The position numbers were made by a program, and so were the translations under genes. A stretch of DNA of 64,000 bases from positions 18,897,780-18,961,779 of the forward strand of contig NC_080710.1 of assembly GCF_019097595.1 (NCBI RefSeq), written 5' to 3'. The number at the start of each line of letters is the position of its first letter. The first letter of the stretch is position 1. The notes under the pieces are model-generated. The model made no database searches. It was not told where the DNA came from and saw only the letters and a program-made list of their open reading frames with translations. This DNA comes from Hemibagrus wyckioides (Eukaryota; Chordata; Actinopteri; Siluriformes; Bagridae). Positions 14,264-37,633 of this stretch are shown here, piece after piece.

Positions 14264-16569
14264 AAAAATTTATCTTCAAATGAAGGGAGCTAATAACCCA
14301 GAGGTATATGTAAGCAAACTGACACTTTATATACATTTGAAGAGAAGTGTATTAAAGAGCAGAGTAGTCTCGTAGTATTAGTTTGGTGTCCGCTCACCCA
14401 GCTGGCATGCAGCTTCAGGGTCAGCTCCATCTTGTGTGTAAGGGTCAAGGAGCTGATGGCAACCACATGTCTGACTTGGTTCCAAGTGAAATACCACCCT
14501 CACAAGAGAGTCACTGGCAGAGCTCAGAGTACGGGAACCACTACAAACCACCAGCGCAGCATGATCTGTATTCTCTCCAGTCAGTAGTAGCCAGGGCTGT
14601 AAAAGCATTCAAATGAAAATCATGAAGCTAATGCTTCTGCCATGGGCCTCTACTGAATGTTTTTGCAGGTAAAACAGTCTGTCTTTGTGTTGCAGAAATG
14701 TGTCCAGGTTTATTGAGTGGAAAGTCACCCTCAGCACCAATGTGGTTTGAAGTGAAAGCTTGAACTTCCATTTTGCTGTTTCTTACATACTGAAAGCTTC
14801 TGGACACAGTTGGTGGTCAGATGATCCTTACTGGCTTGTGTAAGTCATTGGAGACTACATGCAGATATGGACACAAATAGTCTCCTGCTGGACAGTTCAT
14901 AACCATTCATACACCTTTTGTAGATTTTTTTTCTCTTACAACATCATTCTAATGAAATATTGAATAGAATCTCAGCCATACTGACTTTGCATGTTCAAAT
15001 TCATATTTTGTTTTGTTAGGGTAGGAAGTACAGTTGAGTTTAATATACATTCCAGTGTGATAGTTCCCTGAGGTCAAACACTAATAATAATACAAATAAA
15101 ATTTTCAGTTCTAATAGCTCAGTAGGACCATGGCTTTTGCAAGTCAATCATTGCAGTAATAAAGCAAAGAATTCACTGTGCTTGCAGGGTGATTTCACTG
15201 CATTAGAATTTCCAAGAATGACTAAATATCTTATCACCATGATTCTTAAATTCAATTACCATTCTAATGCATTGAGTAAATTCCACTTATCCACAGTCAT
15301 CATGTTTACCAAGGCTCTGTGTGGGAGTCATGTGGTCAGATCATTTCTGAATGATTTATGCCCTCTGTTTAAGCATCTGTAAAAAAGGGGAGCTTCTGTT
15401 CTGTGGTTTAAAGAAGGAAAACATCTTCTTTCGAGGCTGGCCACAAACAATTTATGGCTAAAATTATCTACTTAGCTTTATACTTATATGGACAACTTAA
15501 TAATTTACACCAAATCCAAAAGTCTAAAGATAAGTGAAAGAAAAATGTAGCTAGATATATTTGGTTTTGTATAGAGCACATATAAATAAAAAGTCACAGC
15601 ACTGAGGGGAAGGAAATGCTATTGTGGTCTTCTTATTGTGGGAAGCAGAAAAATATCACCTAATATGACAGTCCCAGGACTTCCCCTGCTGCTCCTCCTT
15701 TCACACACAAAGCAAACATCCCAGTATCCAAAATAGAGACTGGCCTTTTCCCCAAACCTATTCCGTGTTTGCCTTGGACGTGATTTGAATAGTGATAGTA
15801 CCCTGGTCACATCTGTTTTTCATATTGATTTTTAATATATTGCTGTTATGAAGAAGACTCACTTTGTCAAGTTAATATTAGCAAATGAATTAATGTCAAT
15901 TAATGTTAATTAATGAATTGACAGTGGTCTCACCAGTAGAGTAGAGCAAGCTTACTCTTTTAAATATTTTCTCTCTTTTCAATCATCAGAGTAGGCATAT
16001 TGCATTACAACGTTAAGCAATTTTCTAAACCTTGTAGCAACATCTGTTCTGGATAAGCAAATTAGGTCAAACCAAGACAAATGCATGACTATACCTCTGT
16101 TTTTCAGCTGAAGGTTGGGCAGCAGGGGGTCTGTTAATAATTTCCTTCCCATGGGAAAAACAAAACTCAAGCAAAACATCAGGGAAGGTTAATGAGTGTT
16201 TTGATAGACTTTAAACAATGCTCTGACTGCTATTATCTTTCATTTACAGATACCAGGGCACCACCCAGGATTAGGGTACTGCTAGCTATGATTTCCAGCC
16301 AATACAATATGGCAGGATTAATAGACCTGTGGAGTGTAGCCTCATTCCCTCATTATTTATATAAACTTGTATGTAATATATGTATGGAAGAATGTGTATA
16401 ATTTTGGCAAACAAGTATACAAACTGAAAAAAATTATATATAAATATACCATTTTATGACTGTAGTTAGTTAGTTAGCTTGATTACAAAAAAAATCAGTT
16501 TACTAGTTGGTATGGTCAGGCAGCAGGTAGCATTGCCACCCAACAGTTTTACTGTTGCTTGTTCCATCC
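14264..16569. other. Non-coding stretch, nothing recognised
   Basis: No supported gene. Frames at 14378-14616 are open on both strands for about 76 codons, with somewhat higher GC than the surroundings, but show no family motif. A short TTAATG-rich direct repeat lies near 15880-15920. Confidence 0.4.
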
Positions 16570-16866
16570 TGCGCTTCGTTTACTGTTTATCTGGAGGGTT
16601 TTTCATGTTCTCTTGTAGTCTTGTAGTTCCTTCTAGGATCTCTGGTATTCTCTCATTGTCCAAAACATGCAAGTAAGTGAATTGTGTTCACTGAATTCTG
16701 TGAATTTGTATGCATTGTGCCGTGCAATATACTGATGTTCCAATCTAAGTGAATTCAGCCACCTTGTGTTCCCAAGCTTGGCTCCAGATGCTATATAACC
16801 CTGCCCAGGATAAAGAGGTTACTAAAGAATGAATGAATGAATGAATGAATGAATGAATGAAAGAAT
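16570..16866 (+). repeat. SINE-like repeat copy C with (GAAT)n tail
   Basis: Diverged copy with 'tggagggtttttcatgttct', 'ccaaaacatgcaagtaagtg', 'gcattgtgccgtgcaatata' and the terminal 'ctgcccaggataaagaggtt' block, directly followed by a GAATGAATG run at 16834-16866. The tetranucleotide tail at the 3' end is the normal ending of this family and marks the insertion as plus-oriented. Confidence 0.65.
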
Positions 16867-18039
16867 AAATGAATAGCAATTTGTTTAAGCACTTTAACCA
16901 CTAATACAGCTTTTGCTATGAGGCTTATGCAGGAGCCCTGGTGACCTTTTACCTAATAAAATCCAGATGGAACAATGTCTAATCAGGTAACCTTTAAAAT
17001 TCAATGAATAGCTTACTGAACACTTAACTTGTGTGGTTTCCTGCATATTCTGTAATGCCTCCAATGTCACTGTTGTAGGCTAGTATTTGTGCCAGTATAG
17101 ACACCACTGATTAGATGACGACAATCTGCCCACACTCTTCTGATTACCTCAGGAGACAAAAGACCTCAGGATCTGGAGACAGTATTACAGTGCCTGGCAA
17201 TGAACAGAAACTTCATCAGGGCCTTTTAAACAAATGGGAGTACATGTCATAACTGTGGATTTAGAGGCTTAGTGGTTCTCTGTGCCAGAGTTATCAAGTA
17301 GGTGTGTCTGCATGAAGCACTCTTACTGGATGCTGAAAGACTATAAAATGTTGATATTTGATATTTATTTCTCGTTCATGCTGTATTTCCATTTTTGAGT
17401 GGAATTTTATTGGAAAACTGCTGGTGTGTTATTTTTACTTATGTGTATTTTCTAGCCATCCTAATTAGGAGAATATACACATTCAAAAAGGTAGGATATA
17501 CTTGACTTCTGTTACCTGGAATTTCCACTTCTCCTGCTGCAATGGTGACTTCTCACTTAAGTAAACACAGAGTAAACTGGAACAAAGGCATTTTCAAGAG
17601 TCAGCAGGATCCAAATCTGAATAGTACAGCCAAAGGGCTCAGTTAAACCAACTTGTGCTGGCAGCTCCACTCCAGACCATAAACAGCACTCAGATTCTCT
17701 ACAGAACCTGCTGCTCTATGATTTGTATCTCTGTCCACATTACTGGCAACTGGAAAATGGTGGTACTGTTATTCACTGCATTATAGAAAATGTTACTAAG
17801 CTTTCATCTACCATTTTCTGGAATATGAAAGGTGGAATATTTTTTTTTAAATATTTTATTTCATATTCATATGACTAAGTTCTTAGTGTAAGTTTAGGCT
17901 CAGGCTTATCCTGACTTTCTGTGTCCACAGGTCTAGCACTGAGCCTATTATTTGTTTGCTTTGCATTTGCCTCAACTGGGTTTGAATGTGGTGTAGTCTG
18001 ATAACTGTGCATTTTTTTTTTTATTTTATCTATGTCCAG

Positions 18040-18154
18040 TCAAAGGACCTAAGCAATCAGAGACTGGAGGAGCAGATCCAGACAGGGTGAAAGGCCAAGT
18101 TTAAAGCAACCCAACAACTATATAATGAACATACTCTTCTGGCATCTGTTCATG
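18040..18154 (+). other. eva1b: Probable eva1b 5' UTR exon
   Basis: A 115-base segment is bounded by a pyrimidine-rich acceptor ending in 'tatgtccag' at 18031-18039 and a strong donor 'gtaaga' at 18155. It has no open frame continuing into the coding exon, so it would be 5' UTR. Joining it to the acceptor at 19766 ('tgacctattag') gives a leader that runs into the eva1b start at 19793. Placement rests on splice signals and position only; an RNA read across 18154/19767 would settle it. Confidence 0.5.
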
Positions 18155-18183
18155 GTAAGACATTATGACTGGCTAATTGTGAT

Positions 18184-18186
18184 TTT

Positions 18187-18238
<52 letters not shown>
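18184..18238. repeat. (TTTC)n microsatellite
   Basis: Pure TTTC tetranucleotide run just after the putative 5' UTR exon donor of eva1b, inside its intron. Confidence 0.9.
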
Positions 18239-18239
<1 letters not shown>

Positions 18240-19469
18240 TTCTACATATTTTTTTAAGTGTGATTTATGAAACACATCAGTTAGTTTTATTTCAAAGCTG
18301 CTGAGAAATTTGATCTAATAAGAGTAATTAAATATACATTTATATAATTACAGTTGTACGATTACATGCATAGATAAAGCTATGTAAAGCTGCTTTGAGA
18401 CAATGTACATTGTTAACAGCACTATACAATTAAAATGGAATAGATGCAATAGTGATTATTTGCTGTCCTGACAGTATTGCTTTAATGTAGCCCCAGTGCC
18501 TTTCCATCCATGTACTGCAATGAGGAGCTTTGAAAACAATAGTGAGTAGGGTTAGAAGGGCCAAAGTCAGTAGGAAATGCTATGTGATTCTGATGGATGG
18601 GGAAAATGTGTGTGAGGGTTACACAGGAAGTCTGGTTAGGCCTAGCAAGCAGAGTCCTCGATAACCCCCTATTAAAAGCTCTGCCAGTAAGACCACATGA
18701 CCCAAAGCTGCATATCCTGTGACGTAATCTTCCTAGGAGTGTGCTTGGACTGGAGCCAAATTTACCATCATAGAACTGGGAAAGGAATGGAGACATGTTG
18801 ACTCGCTAAAGCTAAAATTGCTCGAAGCGCTTAGCATTTATACAGCCTAAGAGGGTGTGCTTACGCAGGGTGTTGTTTTATTTCTTAATAGGAAACGACA
18901 CTTTCAAGCATGTTTACAATATGGAAATTGATTCATTGCCTGTACAGGATTAAAATACAATGGAACCAAACAATCCATTGACTAAACAGGGGTATGTCAT
19001 TGAGGATGCGCCAGTGGACTGTGTCCAGAAATAAAAATGCAGCCAGCAAATAAGCATTCATCTGCCTTCTAGACACAGGTTACGATTAATGGAGATTTGC
19101 AAAGGAAAGTACTTTTCTTGGCTCCTGCCAAGAGTGACCTCCATGACCGCAATAAAAATGTTTCACTTGTGTCCAGTGGTCTGTAGAATTGTGTACTTGG
19201 AAAAATATGAATTGACAAAGTCCCTTTTGTCTGCCTTATCCCCAAATTCCACACCCATATGCTCTAAATGAGATGGTCACAGATAAGTGTTTGGGACACA
19301 TTCAGGACAGTCTGTGTGTCTCTTTCAGCTATCAGTGAGATTAGTTAAATACACCTAATAAAAGAGGAACTATGCATTTGTGGGTTCTTGCGTTTAAATG
19401 GCGTGAGTCATACACATGCAGTGAATTAAGGACTCAAGTAAACACATATTGGAAGTTGACATGGTGAAA

Positions 19470-19690
19470 GCAGATGTTCTCCGTGTATGTGTGGGTTTCT
19501 TCTGGGTTCTTTAGTTTCCTCCCAATCCCCAAAACATCCTGGTTAGCACAGTGGCTTTGATAAATTCGTGTAGGTCAAATGTGTATGAGCATGATGCTCT
19601 GTGACTGACTAGCATCCTATCAAGGGTATATCCCTCACATCCAGTGTCTCAATGATAGGCTCCACGCTGGATTTTCTCTTGTCCAGAATG
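19470..19690 (+). repeat. SINE-like repeat copy D in the eva1b intron
   Basis: Contains 'gtgtgggtttcttctgggtt', 'agtttcctcccaatccccaa', 'gtgtatgagcatgatgctct' and 'tgataggctccacgctggat', in the same order as the other copies. It ends about 75 bp before the acceptor of the eva1b start-codon exon. Confidence 0.6.
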
Positions 19691-19792
19691 TAAGCATAAA
19701 TTCAAATATGTTTTGTGAAATAACATTTACAAATGTTATTAATCTGTTTATTTATTGACCTATTAGGTGTGAAAACTCAAGATAAAGCCAGG

Positions 19793-20421
19793 ATGGACGC
19801 TAAAAGGAAAGAGATGGACCTTTTGAGCAACAGCATTGCTGCCTATGCTCACATAAAAGGTTTTTTTTATTAGTAGTATTCATCATCAATCATCAATAAA
19901 TGATTTCTTGCACTTTATCAACCGGTATACTGTATGTTACAAGTTCAGTTATATGTATATATTTTCACCTTTCAGATAATCCTGAGAAGTTTGGCCTCTA
20001 CTTCGTCATTGGTGTTTGTTTTGGCCTGGTGCTTACCCTCTGTCTGTTAGTAATACGAATTTCCTGCAAGCCTCGTGCTATGCCTGCACCACCCAGTCCA
20101 GAAAGAAAACAGTTGAAGGACTTTTGTGAAGATGATGAAGATGAAGATAGTGATGAGGAGGACGATGAGGAGGACGAAGAGAATGAGGACAAAGTAGGAG
20201 ACGTGGAGGCTACTATTACCAACTGCAGCACAGAGATCCCCATGGGCAACCACCACAGCACATTGGATGGAAATGTGAATGTGTTTACCTCAGCAGAGGA
20301 GCTGGAACGTGCCCAGCGCTTAGAGGAGAGAGAGAGGATCATCAGGGAGATCTGGAGAAATGGACAACCAGACATCCTGGGCACAGGAACCAGCACAATT
20401 GGAAGGGTGCATTACTATTAA
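19793..20421 (+). CDS. eva1b: EVA1B, Eva-1 homolog B (FAM176 family), single-pass membrane protein
   Basis: The coding sequence joins 19793-19859 and 19976-20421 (513 bases, 170 residues). The donor is 'gt' at 19860 and the acceptor ends at 19975. The first exon starts MDAKRKEMDLLSNSIAAYAH, the family's N-terminus. One transmembrane helix (about residues 29-49, LYFVIGVCFGLVLTLCLLVI) is followed by a short basic/proline stretch and an acidic Asp/Glu run (about 74-95). The C-terminus (122-170) carries the highly conserved FTSAEELERAQRLEERERII block and ends GRVHYY, which favours EVA1B over EVA1A as I remember them. No enzymatic role is known to me; family members are small membrane proteins, EVA1A being linked to autophagy and apoptosis. 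The gene is convergent with sh3d21. Candidate polyadenylation signals lie at 20794 and 21053. Confidence 0.93.
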
Positions 20422-21080
20422 CACTCATTAATAATGCTCCCAGCACAAGACTTTTAATGAAAATCTTGGATTCTAATGTATTTAGAGTGTTCAAGAGCCC
20501 ACATGTAAAACAGTGGCAAGCACACTTAGTGCACAAGAACATATAGATGCTGAGCATATCCTCGTAGGCAATTTTTAAAATGCACTCATAAAAGTCACAT
20601 TTCCCCTAAAGCTTTTTCAGGGTTGTGAATCAGGTTTTGTACAATGATGTTTTTATGATCTCCAGTGGTCAGCCATTTGCATCACTTCACTAGGCCCTTT
20701 GTTCTGCTTTTTAATTTTTTTTTTTTTTTTTTACACGTTCTGCCTTATTTGTAAATAGTGTTGTTAGTACTATGCAGAGTCTTATATTACATCAATAAAT
20801 TCTTATATCACATCCGTACATTTTATACTGACACTGGTGTCCTATCATTGGTTTATTACCTATCATTACTTTTATTGATCGACATATATCTTTTTTTTTC
20901 TTCTTCTTTTTTTTTACCAAGCTTAGGAAATTGGGTTTGTAAATTAGTCAAATGTTCTATCACTGGTGTTGCATTTTATTCCATAGATCAGACATTGCTT
21001 AAGCTAATATTTTTATATACACCAAAATCAGTGTCCTTGTTGTGAACAGACAAATAAACAGTCTTAAATTACTGTTCAGT
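20422..21080 (+). other. eva1b: eva1b 3' UTR (probable)
   Basis: AT-rich sequence follows the stop codon, with AATAAA at 20794-20799 and again at 21053-21058. Both are plausible polyadenylation signals. A long T tract (about 20714-20732) lies between the stop and the first signal. The extent is inferred from these signals. Confidence 0.55.
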
Positions 21081-21189
21081 CTGATAATTATCAATCACAT
21101 TCTGAATATTTGTTGTAGTATCACATATCTGGGCTGAAGGCTGATGCAAATTCAGAATTTTCTTTTTATTGGCCATGCTGAACCATCTA

Positions 21190-21410
21190 CTAACAGGAAT
21201 TATGACCTAAGAAAGCAAATACTAACATACAGAAGTACGCAATAACTAGATCAGGACTGAGTCTAATAAACATACAGGATTCAAAAACAGGAACATAAAT
21301 AAGGTGATTAATCAGTAAACACAGAAGCACAATGAACAAAGGAAATCAGCTTACGGCCAAACAAGACTTAACTTAAACATACAGGGTTGCCCTCTGGTGG
21401 TTTTGCACCA
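21190..21410. repeat. Degenerate fish interspersed repeat fragment
   Basis: Contains 'aaaacaggaacataaataag', 'gtaaacacagaagcacaatg' and a terminal 'gccctctggtggttttgcac'. This word combination is familiar from a common fish element ending in 'gcgccctctggtgg'. Only one copy is in the window, so identity and boundaries are uncertain. Confidence 0.35.
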
Positions 21411-21748
21411 AATCTCTCTGACATAGTTTCAACTCCACAGTTTTTGTTTACTCTTTTCTGATTGAAGCAGCCAAGAAATCATAGCAACCCAATTACGTAT
21501 GGTCCCAGAAAATGAAGGGAATCTGTATACAAAGTTTGACAGTTAGTTTCTTTACAGAGAGTGACATTAATTAATTTATTCAGGGAAATAACGATTCTGA
21601 AAGCGAAGTGGGATCAAGATACACCCTTGAGCTGTTTGCACAGTATTGAAATTTAATTTTTGTTCTTTAAAAGCATCTGTTTTATAACATATTCGAAATA
21701 TAAATACTTTTTCTTGGTCAATTATCTGTGTAGTACAAGAGATATATA

Positions 21749-22264
21749 CAATGACCAGGCATAACATTATGACCACCTGCCTACTATTGTGTTGGTCCCC
21801 CTTTTGCTGCGAAAACAGCCCTGACCCGTCATACACTGTGTATTCTGACACCTTTCTATCAGAACCAGCATTAACTTCTTCAGCAATTTGAGCAACAGTA
21901 GTTTGTCTGTTAGATCGGATCACATGGACCAGCCTTCCCTACCCACGTGCAACAGTGAGCCTTGGCCACCCATGACCCTGTTGCTGGTTCACCACTGTTC
22001 CTTCCTTGGACTACATTTGATAGATACTGACCACTGCAGACCGGGAACACCCCACAAGAGCTGCAGTTTCGGAGATGCTCTGATCCAGTCGTTTAGCCAT
22101 CACAATTTAGCTCTTGTAAAACTCGCTCAAATCCTTACACTTGCCCATTTTTCCTGCTTCTAACACATCAATATATCCCACCCACTAACAGGTGCCATGA
22201 TGAGGAGATAATCAGTGTTTTTCACTTAACCTGTCAGTGCTCATAATGTTATGCCTGATTGGTG
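21749..22264 (-). mobile_element. Internally deleted Tc1/mariner-family element
   Basis: Imperfect terminal inverted repeats both read 'CAGGCATAACATTATGA' inwards (left near 21756, right near 22255). The element is flanked by TA on each side (21747-21748 and 22265-22266), the Tc1/mariner target-site signature. On the minus strand the interior keeps a fragment of transposase helix-turn-helix coding sequence (RSNRQTTVAQIAEEVNAGSD around 21840-21920 and further N-terminal coding to about 22150). Most of the catalytic region is missing, so at about 516 bp this copy cannot move by itself. It lies between the 3' ends of eva1b and sh3d21. Confidence 0.85.
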
Positions 22265-22266
22265 TA

Positions 22267-23746
22267 TACATTAAACTACATTTAAACTACAAAAATTATT
22301 CAACAATAATTATTTGCTATATACTTATTCAACAAGTTGAACCTTTAATATTGTGGAATTTAATTTGTCTTAGGATTAAAACATGATGGAATGGTTCTTG
22401 CTAAGAACAAGATACAGTTATGCCTAATTCAATAATAATCATTTAATAATCCCTTAAGTAAGTGTTTAGTTCAAATGATGCATAACACCAAAGAATGAAT
22501 AATAAATAGCCAATCAGTCGTCTGTGAAGGGTCTAAAAGTCTGAAAATTAATTTGTGTTTAAATTGTGTTGTGAGAGCCATTTAAACTGATTTAATGAAT
22601 ATTTAGTCATATTCATCCATATATCAAGCCATTCATTATTCATGTTCACAAGCCTTTTTATATTAATCTGGATTTGGGTGTGAAGCCACCGCAAAATAAA
22701 GTTAAAGTTATTCCTTTGCAAGTTTTAACTTAAATAAGCATCATGGTAAAGTGAATCAAAATAAAATATGCTAGATTCAGTCTAAACGTGTGATAACATG
22801 TGGTTTAAGCAAATTGTTAGTAATTACTTTGAGCATTTGCTCCAAATCCTACTGCCTTTTTCCACAAAGACTCCTTTCAGAACCAGTATTAACTGTGTTA
22901 TCTGACTCAGACGACACTAAATACAGGTCTAAACAGGATCATATGGATCTTGTGATCTTGCAGAGAGTGTCTGGGAGGTGTGCTCTTTATTACAATTGTC
23001 ATTACATTTGCTGTGTGAGCTGTATGTTACTTTTTGTTACAAAATAGTTGGCAGTGATGTGTAGAAGGGAATATAAGAATGAGACTTTCTGGGAGTCTGA
23101 GGTCAAAGTTATAATGAGTTACTTTTGGCAAATCTGCCAGCACTTTTAGTCAGGAAATGTGATCACAGTTCTGAAGATACTGAAGACACATTTGAGATAT
23201 AGCCCATCTGAACCTTATACACTGTTACATGGTGCAACACAACATTAATATATATTAGATAGATAAATGCCACCCCCTTGATGTGAAAAAGGAGTATTAC
23301 AACTGGGTGAAATATATGACCAGTTTGCACTACCTGCTACATAAATTAGATTTATTATACAGCAAAGATGCAAACCATCAAAAAAGTCAGTAAGCAAAGC
23401 GTATACAGTATGTAACTTAAATGCAATCTTTATCTCCGAGGTTTATTTGCAATATTTAGCATTCAAGATCAATATGCCATTTAGGAAGTGTGCCAAAAAA
23501 TCAGATTAATTGTACTATTTTAATAAGACCAGTTCATTGTCGGCAGGGACACTAACACAGTATTTATGATCCATTAAGGAAGGGTTTTATTTTATGCGAG
23601 TGTTGTATAATAAAAGGTGCTAAAAACTGATAGCTCACTGTGCACTGCATAAACAATTCAACAGCACATGACATTGTCCTATAAGTTACTTACAAATAAT
23701 TGGTAGTAAATTAAAGGGTAATGAAACAGAAAATTGTGTCCGTATT
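22267..23746. other. Non-coding part of the eva1b/sh3d21 convergent gap
   Basis: No supported gene. AT-rich sequence with short frames only (at most 85 codons at 22790-23047) and no motif or splice partner recognised. Confidence 0.45.
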
Positions 23747-24060
23747 GTCTACAGTGCCTCGCATAAGTATTCACCCTTTTTTACACATGTTGGGGTGCTG
23801 CATACTGGAACTGGACTTAATTGGGATTATATGTCATGAATCTATACAACAACAAAAAAATAGCCCACACTGTTTGCAAAATTATTTATGTATAAAACTT
23901 TTAATGTAGTCATGATTTCATGTGTATTTGCTCCATTCTTTTGATTCTGCCACCAGAAGTTGTGTAATTAGTTGAATGAATCCCACTGCTGTGCAATTAT
24001 GTCATATGATCTCGATATACATACATACATACATTCCTGGAGTTTCTATGTTATAGCTAA
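23747..24060 (+). mobile_element. 5'-end fragment of a second Tc1-like element
   Basis: Starts with 'acagtgcctcgcataagtat' and 'tcaccc', a terminus shared by a well-known fish Tc1-like family. It goes on through the 'agttgtgtaattagttgaat' and 'gtcatatgatctcgatatac' blocks that normally precede the transposase start. The transposase gene itself is not recognisable, so this looks like a decayed or 3'-truncated copy. The right end is approximate. Confidence 0.55.
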
Positions 24061-24499
24061 TATAGATAAAAACAAAATTCTGGAAAAGGATCAATTAGGC
24101 TTTGATTCTAAAAAAAAAAAAAAAAAATCCAAATTTTAAACATTATGGAAATAATTGTTTTTTAAATATATCACTTAAAAATGGAAAGAATATGGTACAA
24201 AAATTATTCTGTCTACAGGGGACTAATCAGTAAATCAGTAATATTTATGGAAGACAGAAGGGCAGAGGGTTAATCTATGAGTTTTATACCAGTTGGGCTG
24301 AATATCTTTACAATCACAAGTTTAACTGCTGCACTCACATAAATTCTGAACAGAAGGAGATCAGTAAGAATGTCAGACCCTTTGCTTCAGAAAACCATTA
24401 AAGAAAAACAGAAATACTAGAAAAATTTCACTAGCCACTTATTTAACAAGTCCAATGATGGCATGCTATTTTTTGCACTTAAAAATATATTCAGAAGCA

Positions 24500-24605
24500 G
24501 CTTAAAAAAAAACCCTCTATGCAGTCAGCACCCCGAGCACAGGATCAAACCAGCAACCCTGTCTATGTGAGGTAGCAATGCTAGCCGCTGTTCCATCATG
24601 CCAGG
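24500..24605 (-). repeat. tRNA-like SINE head, partial, minus orientation
   Basis: On the minus strand it reads like a tRNA-derived SINE head: 'ggaacagcggctagcattgc' with an A-box-like segment, then 'tacctcac', then 'gctggtttgatcctgtgctc' with a B-box-like segment. The body of the element is not evident. It may belong to the same family as the copies at 13356 and elsewhere. Confidence 0.45.
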
Positions 24606-25162
24606 TACCCAAATAACTTTAGTATAAATAATAAAATGTATTACATGGCTGATGCCAGGTCACATTAGTTATTTTAATGCATCCACTTTTATTCCATCAC
24701 CTTAAATTCACAAGTTTAATAATGAAGCTCTAGTGTCACAGTACAAATCCTGAAGAAACAGTGCAGTTCTGTAAAAGCAAACAGCATAATCCTTAACCTA
24801 AGCAAGCTTTGCAGTGTACACAATTAAATAGACACAAATGTAACACAACTCAGTTCAAACTGAAGCAACTTCAGCCAAGTACAGTACATCTTGGCCTTTA
24901 AATTTTCTCTTAATTCTGTATTACATAATTAAATACACATTTGTTATTTTGTTTTGTTTTTAAGGGAAATACACTGATGTGACCTCTACCACCTTGGAAA
25001 ACAAAAAACTTCTGGACTTCACATCAAGGTTCTCTTAACTGACGTCATTAATGCATTGGTTAACATTAACAAACTTTAAACTTCAGCTCTAATAAACCAT
25101 AGGTAATGTCAACTGAGGTTGTCATTTTTTTTGAAAATTTGGAGCATTTCAGTTTTAAAGTT

Positions 25163-25521
25163 TTTATTTAAAAATCAATATGGGTGCAAGTGATTACGAA
25201 AATTTTCAAAGAAGATAATGATATGTGTATCTGGTAAGATGCAACACAACATTAGGCACACAAACCACAAATCTGACCAAAAGTCACACCAGAGAGGGAC
25301 ATTTAATTTTATATTTTATATATATATATATGTATTTATATTATAAGAGAAGCCTTTCTGGTGTCAGTAATTGCTGAGAGGTCTGATGTGTGTGTCTCCA
25401 GGTCAGTCAGTGTTGTCTTGTAACTCACACTGTGTCATGAAATCCTGATTCAGCATTGCACTGAGAGCAGCACACCACATAAAAACCACAATCTCGAGTT
25501 CAAATCTCCGCTGAGTTGTAA
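25163..25521 (-). other. sh3d21: sh3d21 3' UTR with polyadenylation signal
   Basis: Downstream of the stop at 25522-25524 the minus strand carries AATAAA at 25168-25163, giving a plausible 3' UTR of about 350-370 bases. A short TA run lies at about 25317-25331. Alternative signals were not excluded. Confidence 0.5.
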
Positions 25522-37033
<11,512 letters not shown>

Positions 37034-37253
37034 TGCACCGAATGTTGTGGTCAGTCCTCTCGTTTAGTGTCAATATACTCTGGAACTGACAGAACTCTGT
37101 GTGTTGTCAGATTGCTAGTGCCAATAGCACAAGATACACAAACACAGCAAAGGCAACCTTGGTTCTTCGTTCTTTAGTCAAATATTAACTCTAAGGCAGT
37201 CTTCTTAGCCAGTCATGACAAGCTAGAAGACGTGATTGTGTATGTGTATATGG

Positions 37254-37293
<40 letters not shown>

Positions 37294-37300
37294 TTAAGGA
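37034..37300 (-). promoter_or_regulatory. sh3d21: sh3d21 leader and proximal promoter region
   Basis: Upstream of the start codon (minus strand, ATG at 37033-37031) there is no in-frame coding exon, so the leader extends 5' from 37034 for an unknown distance. The minus strand has an ATTGG (inverted CCAAT) near 37120 and a (CT)n tract, plus-strand (GA)n, at about 37254-37293. No TATA box at a convincing distance was seen. Assignment as promoter is positional inference. Confidence 0.4.
37254..37293. repeat. (GA)n microsatellite
   Basis: GA dinucleotide run with one interruption, about 220-260 bp upstream of the sh3d21 start codon. On the transcribed strand of sh3d21 it is a polypyrimidine (CT)n tract. 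Confidence 0.88.
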
Positions 37301-37583
37301 AGAGAAACAAACAGGTGAAACAGGTTTCTGTTGGAATGAGTGTATGAAGTACATATAGCAAGAGCTAAGAAGCAACAGGAGTTGACGGAAGACACATTGA
37401 GTCATTCTGTGTTTTTGACAAATGGACATGTAGGTCTATGTCATTGCCACCCTCAGTATTTACTGCATGTTATTACAATGCAGTCCTTGATTTGCTGAAC
37501 TGAATCAAAGAGCTGACAATTTAATTCAGTGAAACACACCAAAAAAAACAAATAAATGAAAATTTAAAACTAAAAAATTCTAA

Positions 37584-37631
<48 letters not shown>
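37584..37631. repeat. (AAT)n microsatellite upstream of sh3d21
   Basis: About 16 AAT units, some 550 bp upstream of the sh3d21 start codon, in the gap between sh3d21 and the thrap3 3' end. Confidence 0.92.

Positions 37632-37633
<2 letters not shown>

Noticed and set aside
14378..14616. Two opposite frames of about 76 codons
   Set aside because: No family motif and mutual overlap. Possibly an unrecognised repeat, but not enough to call.
19998..20396. Minus-strand frames opposite eva1b (Ser-rich and Ile/Val-rich)
   Set aside because: They are the reverse reading of the acidic tract and conserved C-terminus of eva1b.
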